Part shown: one piece after another, positions 15,938 to 25,739 of the stretch
How the letters are laid out: each line of letters opens with the position of its first letter
How positions within the stretch are numbered: position 1 is the first letter of the stretch
From: Asaia bogorensis
GTDB taxonomy: Bacteria > Pseudomonadota > Alphaproteobacteria > Acetobacterales > Acetobacteraceae
Assembly (NCBI GenBank): GCA_943333505.2
Contig: CALQTN020000038.1
Location: 1-38,634 of the forward strand
Direction: 5' to 3'
Length of the DNA stretch: 38,634 nt
Translations under genes and position numbers: made by a program
The notes under the pieces: model-generated
The model's input: the letters and a program-made list of their open reading frames with translations, nothing else
What the model was told of the DNA's origin: nothing
Database searches by the model: none

Positions 15938-18121
15938 CTAGCCAACCTGCTGCTCGCCCTCGCCACGCGGCGGACGCGGGCCGCGCTCGGGGCGATCGCC
16001 ACCCTTCGGGCCAACGGTGTCGCCAATATCGGCGCCGGTCGCCTGATCGACCACCCGCATCGACAGCTTTACCTTGCCGCGATCGTCGAACCCGATGACC
16101 TTGACCTTCACCGCATCGCCCTGATTGACCACGTCGGTGGTCTTCTGGACCCGGCCCTGCTGCAGTTCGGAGATGTGAACCAGCCCGTCCTTGGAGCCAA
16201 GGAAGTTCACGAACGCGCCGAATTCGGCGGTCTTCACCACTTTGCCGTTGTAGATCACGCCAATTTCCGGCTCGGCGACGATGCCGCGGATTTTGTCGAT
16301 CGCCATCTGCGCCTTTTCCGGATCGGACGAGGCGATTTTGATCGTGCCATCATCGTTGATGTCGATCTTGCAGCCGGTCTGCTCGACGATCTCGCGGATC
16401 ACCTTGCCGCCGGTGCCGATCACTTCGCGGATTTTTTCCTTCGGCACGTTGATCACCGTGATGCGCGGCGCGGTCGCCGCGACTTCGGTGCGGCCGCCGG
16501 TCAGCGCCTTGGCCATTTCGCCGAGGATGTGGATGCGGCCTTCACGGGCCTGGCCAAGCGCCACTTCCATGATCGCGGGGGTGATCGAGGTGATCTTGAT
16601 GTCCATCTGCAAGCTGGTGACACCCAGTTCGGTGCCGGCCACCTTGAAGTCCATGTCGCCAAGATGATCCTCGTCGCCGAGAATATCCGACAGCACCGCA
16701 AAGCCGCGATCTTCCTTGATCAGGCCCATGGCGATGCCCGCCACCGGACGCAGCAGCGGAACGCCCGCATCCATCAGCGCGAGCGAGGTGCCGCACACGG
16801 TCGCCATGGACGACGAGCCATTGCTTTCGGTGATCTCGGACACCACGCGCATGGTGTAGGGGAACTTGGCCTTCTCCGGCAGCAGCGGGTGCAGCGCGCG
16901 CCAGGCAAGCTTGCCATGGCCGATTTCACGACGGCCCGGCGAGCCCATGCGGCCAGCTTCACCGACCGAGTACGGAGGGAAGTTGTAATGCAGCATGAAA
17001 TGCTCGCGATACTCGCCTTCCAGCGCGTCGATCACCTGCTCATCCTGGCCAGTGCCAAGTGTCGCGACGCAAAGCGCCTGGGTCTCGCCACGGGTGAACA
17101 GCGCGCTGCCATGGGCGCGCGGGAGCACGCCAACTTCGGCGATGATCGGGCGCACGGTCCTGGTGTCGCGGCCATCGATGCGCAGGCCGGTGTCGAGAAT
17201 GGCATTGCGCACGATGTCGGCTTCAAGGTCCTTGAACAGGCCCTTCGCCTTGTCGGCATCGAGCCCTTCGGCGGTCAACGCGGCCGATGCGGCCTTCTTG
17301 GCGGCGCCAACCTTCTCGTAGCGAACCTGCTTCACCCGTTCCTGGTAGGCTTCGGCGATGCCAGCACGTGCCAGCGCGTCAACGCGGGCGGCCAGTGCGG
17401 TCGTCTCGGCGGAAACCTCGGGCATCGCCCAGGCGTCCTTGGCGGCCACTTCAGCAAGCTCGATAATCGCCTGGATCACCGGCTGGAAGGCGGCATGCCC
17501 GAAGGTCACGGCGCCGAGCATGACGTCTTCGCTCAGTTCCTTGGCTTCCGATTCAACCATCAGCACGCCTTCAACGGTGCCAGCAAGCACCATGTCGAGC
17601 GCCGAGGTCTTCAGCTGTTCAGCCGTCGGGTTCAGCACGTAGCCGCCATCGATATAAGCGATGCGCGATGCGCCAACCGGGCCAAAGAACGGAATGCCGG
17701 ACAGGGTCAGCGCTGCCGAACAACCGACGAGCGCCACGATATCGGGATCGTTTTCCAGATCATGGCTCAGAACGGTCGCGATCACCTGGACTTCATTGCG
17801 GAAGCCGGCGGGGAACAGCGGACGGATCGGGCGATCGATCAGACGCGAGGTCAGCGTCTCCTTTTCGGTCGGCCGGCCTTCACGCTTGAAGAAACCGCCG
17901 GGGATCTTGCCGGCCGCAAAGGTCTTTTCCTGGTAGTTGACCGTGAGCGGGAAGAAATCCTGCCCCGGCTTCTGGCTGCGCGCGCCAACCACGGTGCACA
18001 GCACGATGGTGTCGCCGTAGCTGGCCAGCACCGCGCCATCAGCCTGGCGGGCGATCTTGCCAGTTTCAAGGACGAGCTTGCGCCCACCCCAGTCGAGTTC
18101 CTTGCGGAAGTAATTGAACAT
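15938..18121 (-). CDS. pnp: Polyribonucleotide nucleotidyltransferase (PNPase)
   Basis: 727 aa phosphorolytic 3'-5' exoribonuclease of the RNA degradosome. It begins [14 protein letters not shown], and two RNase PH domains are visible: the first around [12 protein letters not shown] and [22 protein letters not shown], the second from [28 protein letters not shown], with the catalytic [16 protein letters not shown] block. A KH domain ([17 protein letters not shown]) and an S1 domain ([18 protein letters not shown]) end the protein, followed by a Pro/Arg/Gly-rich tail. The start at 18121 fits other PNPases. It is the last gene of the rimP-pnp cluster, 311 bp after rpsO. Confidence 0.97.
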   Translation of the reverse strand: MFNYFRKELDWGGRKLVLETGKIARQADGAVLASYGDTIVLCTVVGARSQKPGQDFFPLTVNYQEKTFAAGKIPGGFFKREGRPTEKETLTSRLIDRPIRPLFPAGFRNEVQVIATVLSHDLENDPDIVALVGCSAALTLSGIPFFGPVGASRIAYIDGGYVLNPTAEQLKTSALDMVLAGTVEGVLMVESEAKELSEDVMLGAVTFGHAAFQPVIQAIIELAEVAAKDAWAMPEVSAETTALAARVDALARAGIAEAYQERVKQVRYEKVGAAKKAASAALTAEGLDADKAKGLFKDLEADIVRNAILDTGLRIDGRDTRTVRPIIAEVGVLPRAHGSALFTRGETQALCVATLGTGQDEQVIDALEGEYREHFMLHYNFPPYSVGEAGRMGSPGRREIGHGKLAWRALHPLLPEKAKFPYTMRVVSEITESNGSSSMATVCGTSLALMDAGVPLLRPVAGIAMGLIKEDRGFAVLSDILGDEDHLGDMDFKVAGTELGVTSLQMDIKITSITPAIMEVALGQAREGRIHILGEMAKALTGGRTEVAATAPRITVINVPKEKIREVIGTGGKVIREIVEQTGCKIDINDDGTIKIASSDPEKAQMAIDKIRGIVAEPEIGVIYNGKVVKTAEFGAFVNFLGSKDGLVHISELQQGRVQKTTDVVNQGDAVKVKVIGFDDRGKVKLSMRVVDQATGADIGDTVGPKGGDRPERGPRPPRGEGEQQVG

Positions 18122-18432
18122 GACGTTCCATCTTTCTTCGATGCGCGACGCGGTCAGGGCAACGACCAGGCGATCCGATGGCATAAGGGAAACGGCGTCT
18201 CGGGGCACATGGGGCGGACTGCATTGATGTGCAGCCGCTGGGGTGGTCCATGTAGCCGGAGCCGCCGTCACGCTCCCAAATGGCGGATCGAGCAGGCGCG
18301 ACAAAGCCGCATCGCAAAGGCGGGGGCGGGATGCCTCAGCCGGGAGTTAGGCACGCACCAGCCAGACAAAAGTCTTCCGGTTCCGCCAAGACCGAACCGA
18401 AAAACTTCCATCCAAAGGCTGGCTGTCGGAAA
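18122..18432 (-). other. rpsO-pnp intergenic region
   Basis: There is no gene here. Near the rpsO end, CAGCCAG (18359-18365) can pair with CTGGCTG (18419-18425), enclosing a six-bp inner stem CGGTTC/GAACCG (18378-18399). A further five-bp stem GTCGG/CCGAC (18425-18440) spans the rpsO stop codon. In Escherichia coli this interval holds the rpsO terminator and the RNase III-processed pnp leader; an equivalent function here is inferred only. Confidence 0.4.
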
Positions 18433-18702
18433 TTACCGACGCAGTCCGAGGCGCGAAATCAAGGTCGCGTAGCGGGCCTGGTTCTTGTTCTTCAGATAAT
18501 CCAACAGGCGACGACGGCGGCCAACCAGCATGAGCAGGCCGCGGCGGCTGTGGAAATCCTTGGCGTGGATTTTGAGATGCTCGGTCAGGCTGCTGATCCG
18601 GTCGGACAGCAACGCCACCTGCACTTCGGGGCTGCCAGTATCGGCCGCACCAGTGGAATACTCAGAAATGAGCGTCGTGCGACGCTCCGGGGTCTGCGAC
18701 AT
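18433..18702 (-). CDS. rpsO: 30S ribosomal protein S15
   Basis: 89 aa, the standard length. It binds 16S rRNA near the central-domain three-way junction and seeds platform assembly. [15 protein letters not shown] and HFHSRRG-type blocks (here [22 protein letters not shown]) are diagnostic. The start at 18702 (MSQTPERR) is supported by family length; the frame is open further upstream. It lies between truB and pnp, the conserved order. S15 often represses its own mRNA, but no such structure is evident upstream. Confidence 0.97.
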   Translation of the reverse strand: MSQTPERRTTLISEYSTGAADTGSPEVQVALLSDRISSLTEHLKIHAKDFHSRRGLLMLVGRRRRLLDYLKNKNQARYATLISRLGLRR

Positions 18703-18743
18703 CTTGATACTCCTGATAGGGGTTAAAACAGCGCGTGCAGCGC

Positions 18744-19670
18744 CTAGAGCAGACGTTCGGGTTTCAACCATCCATCTTCAAGACGGCAAAGCCCAAGCAC
18801 GCGACCCCCCGCCATGGCTCGGGCGAGGCCCCCTTCGGGATCGGCCGTCCGTGGAATGCGGCCCATCAGTTGCACCAGGCTGATTGCCTGGCCGTGTGAC
18901 AAGCCATTGGCCTCCGCTTCAGTCAAGGCCAGCGCCGGGATGTCGGCCAGCGCGGTCGCGACTTCAAGCAGGAAGTCCGGAGAAGTGGGCGGGGTATCGT
19001 CCTCCCGCTGCAATTTGTCCAGTGGAATCGCCCCGGCCTCGTTGAAGGGTCCCACCCGCAGCCGGCGCAAGGCTGCAATATGGCCAACAGTGCCACAGGC
19101 GCGCGCCAGATCGCGGGCGAGGCTGCGCATGTAAACGCCTTTGCCGGATTGCACTTCGAAGACCGCGGTGTCGGCATCGATCCGCTCAATCAGTTCGAAC
19201 CGATCGACGCGGGCTGGGCGCGGCTCCATCACCGGCGCACGCCCTTCGCGCGCCATGTCATAGGCGCGCTCGCCAGCGATTTTAATCGCGGAGTAGATCG
19301 GCGGCACCTGCATGATATCGCCACGAAATGGCGGCAGGGCAGCGGCGATCTCGGCATCGGTCGGGCGCACATCGGATGTTTCGATGGTTTGACCGTCGGC
19401 GTCGTCAGTATCGCGCAGCTCCCCGAATTTCAGGGTGAAATGGTATAATTTGGTGCCGTCCATGACGTAAGGCACGGTTTTGGTCGCCGACCCGAACGCA
19501 ATCGGCAGCACCCCGGTCGCCAGCGGATCAAGCGTCCCGCCATGTCCGGCTTTCTGCGCATCGAACCAGCGGCGCACCCGGTTCACCACATCAGTGCTGG
19601 TCATGCCCGCAGGCTTGTCAACAATCAGCCAGCCATCCAACGGACGGCCACGCACTTTACCTCGACGCAT
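18744..19670 (-). CDS. truB: tRNA pseudouridine(55) synthase
   Basis: 308 aa enzyme that makes pseudouridine 55 in the T-loop of tRNAs. [13 protein letters not shown] opens the catalytic domain, and [15 protein letters not shown] holds the catalytic Asp48. [18 protein letters not shown] and [12 protein letters not shown] are further family blocks. The ATG at 19670 lies 11 bp after the rbfA stop; an in-frame ATG at 19697 inside rbfA is an alternative. It is co-transcribed with rbfA and rpsO. Confidence 0.95.
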   Translation of the reverse strand: MRRGKVRGRPLDGWLIVDKPAGMTSTDVVNRVRRWFDAQKAGHGGTLDPLATGVLPIAFGSATKTVPYVMDGTKLYHFTLKFGELRDTDDADGQTIETSDVRPTDAEIAAALPPFRGDIMQVPPIYSAIKIAGERAYDMAREGRAPVMEPRPARVDRFELIERIDADTAVFEVQSGKGVYMRSLARDLARACGTVGHIAALRRLRVGPFNEAGAIPLDKLQREDDTPPTSPDFLLEVATALADIPALALTEAEANGLSHGQAISLVQLMGRIPRTADPEGGLARAMAGGRVLGLCRLEDGWLKPERLL

Positions 19671-19680
19671 CGGAAAAATC

Positions 19681-20133
19681 CTATTCGGGCTGCTCATCGG
19701 CGGCGGAGGCGAGATCGCGCGCCACCACCGGATTGCGCAGCAGGCTGTCAACATACATCGCGTAATCGATGCTGGTGTCGGCCTGGAAAGACAGATCGGG
19801 GGCAACCCGCAAACGCAACTCTTTGGCCAATTGCCCACGCAGAAATGGTGCTGCCCGGCGCAACGCCGGCAGCGCTTGATCGATATCGGACCGCCCCAGC
19901 CGGGTGACAAACGCTGTCGCCCGCCGCAGGTCCGGCCCGATCCGCACTTCGGTCACCGTCACCACGACATCGGCCAAAGACGGATCCCGCAATTCCCCGC
20001 GTCCGAAAATTCCCGCCAGTACATGGCGAATTTCTTCGCCGACGCGCAATTGCCGTTGGCTTGGGGCTTTCGCCGAAGGAGACTTGGGGCGCCCGGCCTT
20101 TTTGACCGCCGCGCGCCCGCCCGCGTTGCTCAC
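19681..20133 (-). CDS. rbfA: Ribosome-binding factor A
   Basis: 150 aa KH-like protein that binds the immature 30S subunit and assists 16S 5'-end maturation, especially in the cold. [19 protein letters not shown] begins the domain, [21 protein letters not shown] is the typical centre, and [22 protein letters not shown] the end. The likely start is the GTG at 20133, which overlaps the infB stop as GTGA. The first 35 residues are a basic, Ala/Lys-rich extension. Confidence 0.93.
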   Translation of the reverse strand: MSNAGGRAAVKKAGRPKSPSAKAPSQRQLRVGEEIRHVLAGIFGRGELRDPSLADVVVTVTEVRIGPDLRRATAFVTRLGRSDIDQALPALRRAAPFLRGQLAKELRLRVAPDLSFQADTSIDYAMYVDSLLRNPVVARDLASAADEQPE

Positions 20134-22835
20134 CCGGGCACCATCTCGACGTCGAAGCATTCGACCATGTCGCCTTCACGCAGGTCGTTGAAGTTGGCAA
20201 ACGACAACCCACACTCGTAGCCGCGCGCCACTTCGCGGACATCGTCCTTGAAGCGCTTCAGCTGCGTCAGTTCGCCATTATGGACGACCACGCCCTCACG
20301 CAGCAGTCGCACGCCGGCGCCACGTTTGACCAGACCTTCGGTGACCATACAGCCCGCGACCTTGCCGGTCTTGGTGATGTCGAACACCTTGCGGATTTCG
20401 GCGTAGCCGAGGAAACGCTCGCGGGCCTTGGGCGCAACCTTGCCCTTGACCAGTTTTTCGATGTCGTCAGCCACATCGTAGATGATGCTGTAATAGCTGA
20501 TCGTCACGCCATCCCGGGTCGCCAGTTCACGCGCCTGACTGGTGGCGCGCACGTTGAACGCCACAATCACCGCCTGGGACGCTTTGGCCAGCTGGATGTC
20601 GCTCTCGGTAATCTGGCCCACGCCGGCCAGCAGCACCCGAACCCGCACTTCTTCGTGCGCGAGCTTCATAACGGTCGCCTGAATGGCTTCCGAACTGCCT
20701 TGGGCGTCTGCCTTGATGACAATCGCGACTTCTTTCTGCGCGCCGGCCTGAATGCGGGCGAGCATTTCTTCCATCGTGCCGCGGGCGGCGGTCATGGCGC
20801 CCGACGCTTTCTCGCGCACCCGGCGCTGGCGCAATTCGCTAATTTCGCGCGCCCGGCTTTCGTTTTCGACCACGACAAACGGTTCGCCCGCCATCGGCAC
20901 GCCGCCCAGCCCAAGCACTTCGACCGGGGTGGAGGGGCCGGCAAACTTGATCTGGCGTGCCTTGTCGTCGAGCAATGCCCGGACTTTGCCCCATTCGGCG
21001 CCAGCGACAATGATATCGCCTTGTTTCAGCGTGCCTTTTTGCACAAGCACGGTGGCCACCGGGCCACGCCCGCGATCCAACCGGCTTTCGATCACCGAGC
21101 CTTCGGCGCCGCGATCGGGATTGGCGCGCAGATCGAGAATTTCGGCCTGCAGCAGAATGGCTTCCTCAAGCTTGTCGAGACCGAGGCGCTTGGTAGCCGA
21201 AACTTCGACATTCTGGGTGTCGCCACCCATTTCCTCGACCACGATTTCGTAGCTGAGCAGTTCCTGGCGCACGCGCTCTGGGTTGGCGTCGGCCTTGTCC
21301 ATCTTGTTGATAGCGACAATGATCGGCGCGCCGGCGGCCTTGGCGTGCTTGATCGCCTCGATCGTCTGCGGCATCACCCCGTCATCGGCGGCGACCACCA
21401 GCACGATAATGTCAGTCACACTAGCACCACGGGACCGCATCGCGGTGAAGGCTTCATGGCCTGGTGTATCGAGGAAGGTGATCTTGTCGCCCGATTTCAG
21501 CTGCACCTGATAGGCGCCGATATGCTGGGTGATGCCACCGGCTTCGCCACCCGCCACGTCGGTTGAACGCAACGCATCCAGCAGGCTGGTCTTGCCGTGA
21601 TCGACATGGCCCATAATGGTCACCACCGGCGCGCGCGCCAGCCGTGCATCATCGACATCAACTGCGCCTTCGAGGCCGATTTCAACATCGTCCTCGCTGA
21701 CGCGCTTCACCTTGTGGCCGAATTCCTGCACCACAAGCTCAGCCGTATCGGCATCGAGCGCCTGGGTAACAGTCGCCATCACGCCCATCCGCATCAATGC
21801 CTTGATAACGTCGGGGATGCGGGCGGCCATACGGTTGGCGAGTTCCTGCACCGAAATTGTATCGGGCAGCACAACTTCGCGCACGACCTTGACCTGATCG
21901 GCGCGCAAACGCTCGAGCTCGGCCTGGCGGCGATCGCGATCGCGCTGGCGGCGAACCGAGGCAAGGCTGCGGACGCGGTCATCCTCGCCTTCGATTGCGG
22001 CTTGGACGTCGATGCGCCCGGCACGGCGGCCATCGGCACCTTTTTTGGCGACGACTGCGGCGGCTTTGCGCGGCGGCACCATGACGCCACCCGGACCGCG
22101 ACGCGGCCGGTTATCTTCTTCTTCGTCTGCACGTGCCGGGCGCAAGCGGAGCGTCTCGGCCGGTACTTGGGTGGTTTGGCCAGCAACCGGGGCTTCGGCG
22201 GTCGGCGCTGCGGCAACAGGTGCCACGACGGCCGGCGGCGCAACGTCTTCCGGTTCAGGTTCGGGTACCGCTTCCGGGTTGGCTGCGCGGCGCGCGGCAG
22301 CAGCGGCCTCGGCAGCGCGGCGAACTTCCTCGAGGGCACGGGCCTCGGCCTGTTCCTCGGCTGCACGGCGCGCGTCTTCAATCGCAGTCTTTTTGGCTTC
22401 TTCTTCGCGGCGGCGCGCTTCCTCGGCGGCGGACAGGATCGAAATGGTTTCCTGTTCGCGGCGCTCGGCCTCGCGCTTGGCGTTTTCGCGTGCCTGTTCA
22501 GCCAGCACCCGCTGGCGGGTCGCAAGCTCGTTGGCGGTCAGCGCCCGGCCGGCACCAATTGGCGGTCGGCCAGCGGGGGTTTGCGGGCGCGGCACGCTCG
22601 GCACCGGAGACGCGCGTGCCGGTGCGGGGGCGGGGGCAGGGGCGGGCGACGGTTTGCCCGGCACCGATCCCGGCCCGCGGGTCTTGCGCACCTCGACCTG
22701 GACCGTCTTGGTGCGGCCATGGCTGAAACTCTGCTTTACAGAACCAGCGTCCACGGTCCGTCCCAGTTCCAGACGGCCTGCTGGCCGCAAGGAAAGTCTG
22801 GTTTTGCCCGCGTCCTGATCGTTGCCTTCGCTCAT
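20130..22835 (-). CDS. infB: Translation initiation factor IF-2
   Basis: 901 aa GTPase that brings fMet-tRNA to the 30S subunit and promotes subunit joining. The N-terminal 310 residues are low-complexity, rich in Ala, Pro, Glu and Arg, with a long charged coiled-coil-like part at about 100-180. The G domain shows GHVDHGKT (409-416), DTPGH (456-460) and NKMD (510-513). Domains II to IV follow, ending with the fMet-tRNA-binding C2 domain. The start at 22835 directly follows the ylxR stop. Length and order are normal for alphaproteobacteria. Confidence 0.97.
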   Translation of the reverse strand: MSEGNDQDAGKTRLSLRPAGRLELGRTVDAGSVKQSFSHGRTKTVQVEVRKTRGPGSVPGKPSPAPAPAPAPARASPVPSVPRPQTPAGRPPIGAGRALTANELATRQRVLAEQARENAKREAERREQETISILSAAEEARRREEEAKKTAIEDARRAAEEQAEARALEEVRRAAEAAAAARRAANPEAVPEPEPEDVAPPAVVAPVAAAPTAEAPVAGQTTQVPAETLRLRPARADEEEDNRPRRGPGGVMVPPRKAAAVVAKKGADGRRAGRIDVQAAIEGEDDRVRSLASVRRQRDRDRRQAELERLRADQVKVVREVVLPDTISVQELANRMAARIPDVIKALMRMGVMATVTQALDADTAELVVQEFGHKVKRVSEDDVEIGLEGAVDVDDARLARAPVVTIMGHVDHGKTSLLDALRSTDVAGGEAGGITQHIGAYQVQLKSGDKITFLDTPGHEAFTAMRSRGASVTDIIVLVVAADDGVMPQTIEAIKHAKAAGAPIIVAINKMDKADANPERVRQELLSYEIVVEEMGGDTQNVEVSATKRLGLDKLEEAILLQAEILDLRANPDRGAEGSVIESRLDRGRGPVATVLVQKGTLKQGDIIVAGAEWGKVRALLDDKARQIKFAGPSTPVEVLGLGGVPMAGEPFVVVENESRAREISELRQRRVREKASGAMTAARGTMEEMLARIQAGAQKEVAIVIKADAQGSSEAIQATVMKLAHEEVRVRVLLAGVGQITESDIQLAKASQAVIVAFNVRATSQARELATRDGVTISYYSIIYDVADDIEKLVKGKVAPKARERFLGYAEIRKVFDITKTGKVAGCMVTEGLVKRGAGVRLLREGVVVHNGELTQLKRFKDDVREVARGYECGLSFANFNDLREGDMVECFDVEMVPG

Positions 22836-23519
22836 CTAATCGTCACCATTCTGCATCGCTTCCCCAGGCGGCGCCTCGGGTGTCGTCCCAATCTTAGTCA
22901 CACTATTGGCCTGCAAACCCAGATCGGGCTCCAAACCCAGCACGCCCGCCAACCGCGCGCTTTCGACACGCAGCCGCTCTGCCAACCGGCCCGGCGCCAC
23001 CGCGATATGCACCGCATGGTCCCGGCCGAAAATCGCACCCAACGCCCACGAGTCGAGCGGCGTAATCACTGGCGCCCGGCCCCGATCTCCACCGAGGAAA
23101 CGCGCCCGCTCATCCTGGCTGCCATCGGACGCTTGCACCACAAGGGCGGCCCGACCAGCAACCAACCATTCCCGCGCCTTGCTGAAACCGCTGACGGCCT
23201 GTCCGGCGCGACGTGCAAGCCCCAAAGTCTCGACGATTCGCCTGGTGAGCGCGGTCGCGATGAACGCCACCAGGTCCGGCGGTACAACCACCTGACCACG
23301 CGCCGCCCGGGCAAAACCACCCTTAGTACGAGCCGCTTCTAGCACATCGGCCCGCGCGCTCAACCATATTCCCCGTCCGGGCAGGTCTGCGGCAAGGTCA
23401 GGAACGATGCACCGATCGGGTCCAACCACAAAACGGATCATTTCTTCCTTCGGTCGCCGCACACGGGTTTGTGCGCAGCGCCTCAGCGGTCCGGTTTCGG
23501 GCTCGTCATCGGTATCAAT
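22836..23519 (-). CDS. YlxR/DUF448-family RNA-binding protein
   Basis: Protein with an N-terminal YlxR domain and a C-terminal L7Ae-like region (ETLGLARRAGQAVSGFSKARE...). The nearest standard start, GTG at 23462, gives 208 aa but loses the conserved RRC segment. The same frame reads LRRCAQTRVRRPKEEMIRFVV when extended upstream, so translation must begin earlier. No ATG, GTG or TTG exists in that stretch; ATT at 23519, two bases after the nusA stop, is the best candidate, with AGGAGG 15 bases upstream. It sits between nusA and infB as usual. Start uncertain. Confidence 0.75.
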   Translation of the reverse strand: MDTDDEPETGPLRRCAQTRVRRPKEEMIRFVVGPDRCIVPDLAADLPGRGIWLSARADVLEAARTKGGFARAARGQVVVPPDLVAFIATALTRRIVETLGLARRAGQAVSGFSKAREWLVAGRAALVVQASDGSQDERARFLGGDRGRAPVITPLDSWALGAIFGRDHAVHIAVAPGRLAERLRVESARLAGVLGLEPDLGLQANSVTKIGTTPEAPPGEAMQNGDD

Positions 23520-23520
23520 A

Positions 23521-25047
23521 TCAGGCGTGACCGTCCTCCTTGGCTGCGTCGTCCGCGAACCAATGGGCGCGCGCGGCCATGATCACATCGTTGGCCGTGG
23601 CTTCGTCGAGTGCGCCTTCGCCCAGCATTTCGATCAATTCGTCCGATGCCAGATCGGCCAGATCATCAAGCGTCTTCACGCCTTTTTCGCCGAGTGTCAC
23701 CAGCATTGCCGGGGTAAACGTCTCGATCGCCGCGACATCGTCGGCAACCCCGAGTTCAACCCGACGATCGTGCAATTCATTGTCTCGTTTCAGCAAGAAA
23801 GCCTCCGCGCGGCGTTGTAGTTCTTCGGCGACCTGTTCGTCGAAGCCTTCGATATCAGCGAGTTCATCGACCGCAGTGAACGCAAGTTCCTCGATCGTAT
23901 TGAAGCCTTCCTGCACCAGCAAGCCGGCGATCATGTCATCAACGTCCAGGGCTTCGACGAACAGCCCGGTGCGGCGGCGGAATTCTTCCTGTCGGCGCTC
24001 GCTTTCCTCCGCCTCGGTCAGAATGTCGATGTCCCAACGGGTCAACTGGCTTGCCAGGCGCACGTTCTGTCCGCGCCGGCCGATTGCCAACGACAACTGG
24101 TCGTCCGGCACCACCACTTCAACCCGACCACCATCTTCGTCGATCACCACTTTGGTCACCTCGGCCGGCGCCAGCGCGTTAACCACGAAGGTCGCGACCT
24201 GCGGCGACCAGGGAATGATGTCGATCTTTTCGCCCTGAAGCTCCTGCACCACCGCCTGGACACGCGAACCGCGCATGCCGACGCAGGCGCCAACCGGGTC
24301 GATCGAGCTGTCGCGGCTGATCACTGCCATCTTCGCGCGGCTGCCCGGGTCGCGGGCAACGGCCTTGATTTCGATGATGCCGTCATAGATTTCCGGCACT
24401 TCCTGGGCGAATAATTTGGCCAGGAACCCAGGATGGGTGCGCGACAAAAACACTTGCGGGCCGCGTTGTTCGTCACGCACGTCGTAGATATAGGCACGCA
24501 CGCGATCCCCATTACGGAAGCTTTCGCGCTGGATCAGTTCGTCGCGGCGCAGCAGCGCTTCGGCGCGGCCAACCTCGACCATCAGATTGCCATACTCGGT
24601 GCGCTTGACCACGCCGTTGATCACTTCGCCGACGCGATCCTTGAATTCGTCGTATTGCTTCTTGCGTTCATACTCGCGCACCCGCTGCACAATCACCTGC
24701 TTGGCGGTTTGTGCTGCGATGCGGCCGAAATCGATCGGCGGCAGCGGATCGACGATGTGCTCACCGACCTTGATGCCAGGTTGGAACTTGATCGCGATGT
24801 GGACCGGGATCTGGGTTTCCTCGTTCTCGACAACTTCAACCGCCTCGGTCCAGCGCGACAGGCGGACGTCGCCGGTTTTGCGATCGATGGTGGCGCGGAT
24901 GTCTTTCTCGTGGCCGTATTTGGCGCGGCCGGCTTTCTGGATGGCCTGCTCCATCGCTTCGAGAATTTCTTCCCGATCGATCGATTTTTCCCGGGCGACC
25001 GCGTCAGCGACCAGCAGAAGTTCGGGGCGGGCAATGGCGGTGTCCAT
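23521..25047 (-). CDS. nusA: Transcription termination/antitermination protein NusA
   Basis: 508 aa RNA polymerase-binding factor that modulates pausing, termination and antitermination. It has an N-terminal RNAP-binding domain (1-130), an S1 domain (about 135-200, GEVINGVVKRTEYGNLMVEV), two KH domains (SRAKMAVISRDSSIDPVGACVGMRG and the AIGRRGQNVRLASQL block), and two acidic C-terminal repeats. The start at 25047 (MDTAIARPELLLVADAVAREKSID) is typical. It is 15 bp downstream of rimP. Confidence 0.97.
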   Translation of the reverse strand: MDTAIARPELLLVADAVAREKSIDREEILEAMEQAIQKAGRAKYGHEKDIRATIDRKTGDVRLSRWTEAVEVVENEETQIPVHIAIKFQPGIKVGEHIVDPLPPIDFGRIAAQTAKQVIVQRVREYERKKQYDEFKDRVGEVINGVVKRTEYGNLMVEVGRAEALLRRDELIQRESFRNGDRVRAYIYDVRDEQRGPQVFLSRTHPGFLAKLFAQEVPEIYDGIIEIKAVARDPGSRAKMAVISRDSSIDPVGACVGMRGSRVQAVVQELQGEKIDIIPWSPQVATFVVNALAPAEVTKVVIDEDGGRVEVVVPDDQLSLAIGRRGQNVRLASQLTRWDIDILTEAEESERRQEEFRRRTGLFVEALDVDDMIAGLLVQEGFNTIEELAFTAVDELADIEGFDEQVAEELQRRAEAFLLKRDNELHDRRVELGVADDVAAIETFTPAMLVTLGEKGVKTLDDLADLASDELIEMLGEGALDEATANDVIMAARAHWFADDAAKEDGHA

Positions 25048-25062
25048 CGGGAAACCTCGTGT

Positions 25063-25632
25063 CTAGTTCAGGTTTGGGGTAATTGCGGTGGCATCGATCA
25101 AGGCATCGGTCAGGATCAGCTTGGCGCGGCGGATATCGACCAGCGGCAACGCAATATCGCTCCCGTCATCCAGCCTGATGGTGGCATGGCTGGCGTCTGC
25201 GCCCAGGATCGTGCCGTTAAAACGCTTGCGGCCATCGATGGGGAATTGAGTTTCCGCGCGGGCGAGATGGCCGATAAACCGGTTCCAATCCCGCCGGCGG
25301 GTCAACGGCCGGTCAATCCCGGCGGAGCTGACTTCGAGCGTCCAGATGCCCGGAATCGGATCATTCACATCGAGCACGGCGCCAACGCTGCGGCTGATTG
25401 TTTCGCAATCTTCCACCGTGATCATGGCCCCATCAGCGCGGTCAGCCATGATTTGCACCGTCGGGCGTTCACGGCCAAGCACCGCCACGCGCACCAGATC
25501 ATAGCCGAGATCGATCAAAGTCGGCACGATGATGTCGGCGATCTTGCCCTCCAACCCGGTATGCTGGGGCAGGTCGAGATCAATTTCAGTCGGTGGTGGG
25601 TATGCCTCGGTCAAGCGCGGAACTAGCTCCAA
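25063..25632 (-). CDS. rimP: Ribosome maturation factor RimP
   Basis: 189 aa protein needed for 30S maturation. [24 protein letters not shown] and [25 protein letters not shown], then [18 protein letters not shown], are diagnostic. There is no ATG; the TTG at 25632 gives the full frame but has no Shine-Dalgarno and lies two bases after a terminator-like T-run. The TTG at 25614 is preceded at 12 bases by GGAG and may be the true start. It is first in the nusA-infB operon. Confidence 0.88.
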   Translation of the reverse strand: MELVPRLTEAYPPPTEIDLDLPQHTGLEGKIADIIVPTLIDLGYDLVRVAVLGRERPTVQIMADRADGAMITVEDCETISRSVGAVLDVNDPIPGIWTLEVSSAGIDRPLTRRRDWNRFIGHLARAETQFPIDGRKRFNGTILGADASHATIRLDDGSDIALPLVDIRRAKLILTDALIDATAITPNLN

Positions 25633-25634
25633 GC

Positions 25635-25661
25635 AAAAAAAGGCGGCCGGTTAAGGCCACC
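25635..25661 (-). terminator. Terminator-like hairpin directly upstream of rimP
   Basis: On the minus strand GGTGGCC (25661-25655) pairs with GGCCGCC (25648-25642), seven pairs with one G-U, around a six-base loop, followed by seven T residues (25641-25635). This is a textbook Rho-independent terminator, but it reads toward rimP. It could stop incoming transcripts or act as an attenuator of the operon. Confidence 0.7.
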
Positions 25662-25739
25662 CTCCGTAGCGGATGGAAGATGTAGAGTGATCGGCATGTA
25701 AGCTTCGGCAAGCACGAATGCAAGAGGCGGCTAGCCCCG

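Noticed and set aside
15908-18472. 854-codon plus-strand open frame opposite pnp
   Set aside because: It mirrors pnp in a GC-rich, codon-biased gene; composition is rich in His, Asp and Gly with no domain, as expected for an antisense shadow.
20280-23342. Long plus-strand frames opposite infB and ylxR
   Set aside because: Shadows of infB and ylxR codon usage; low-complexity translation.
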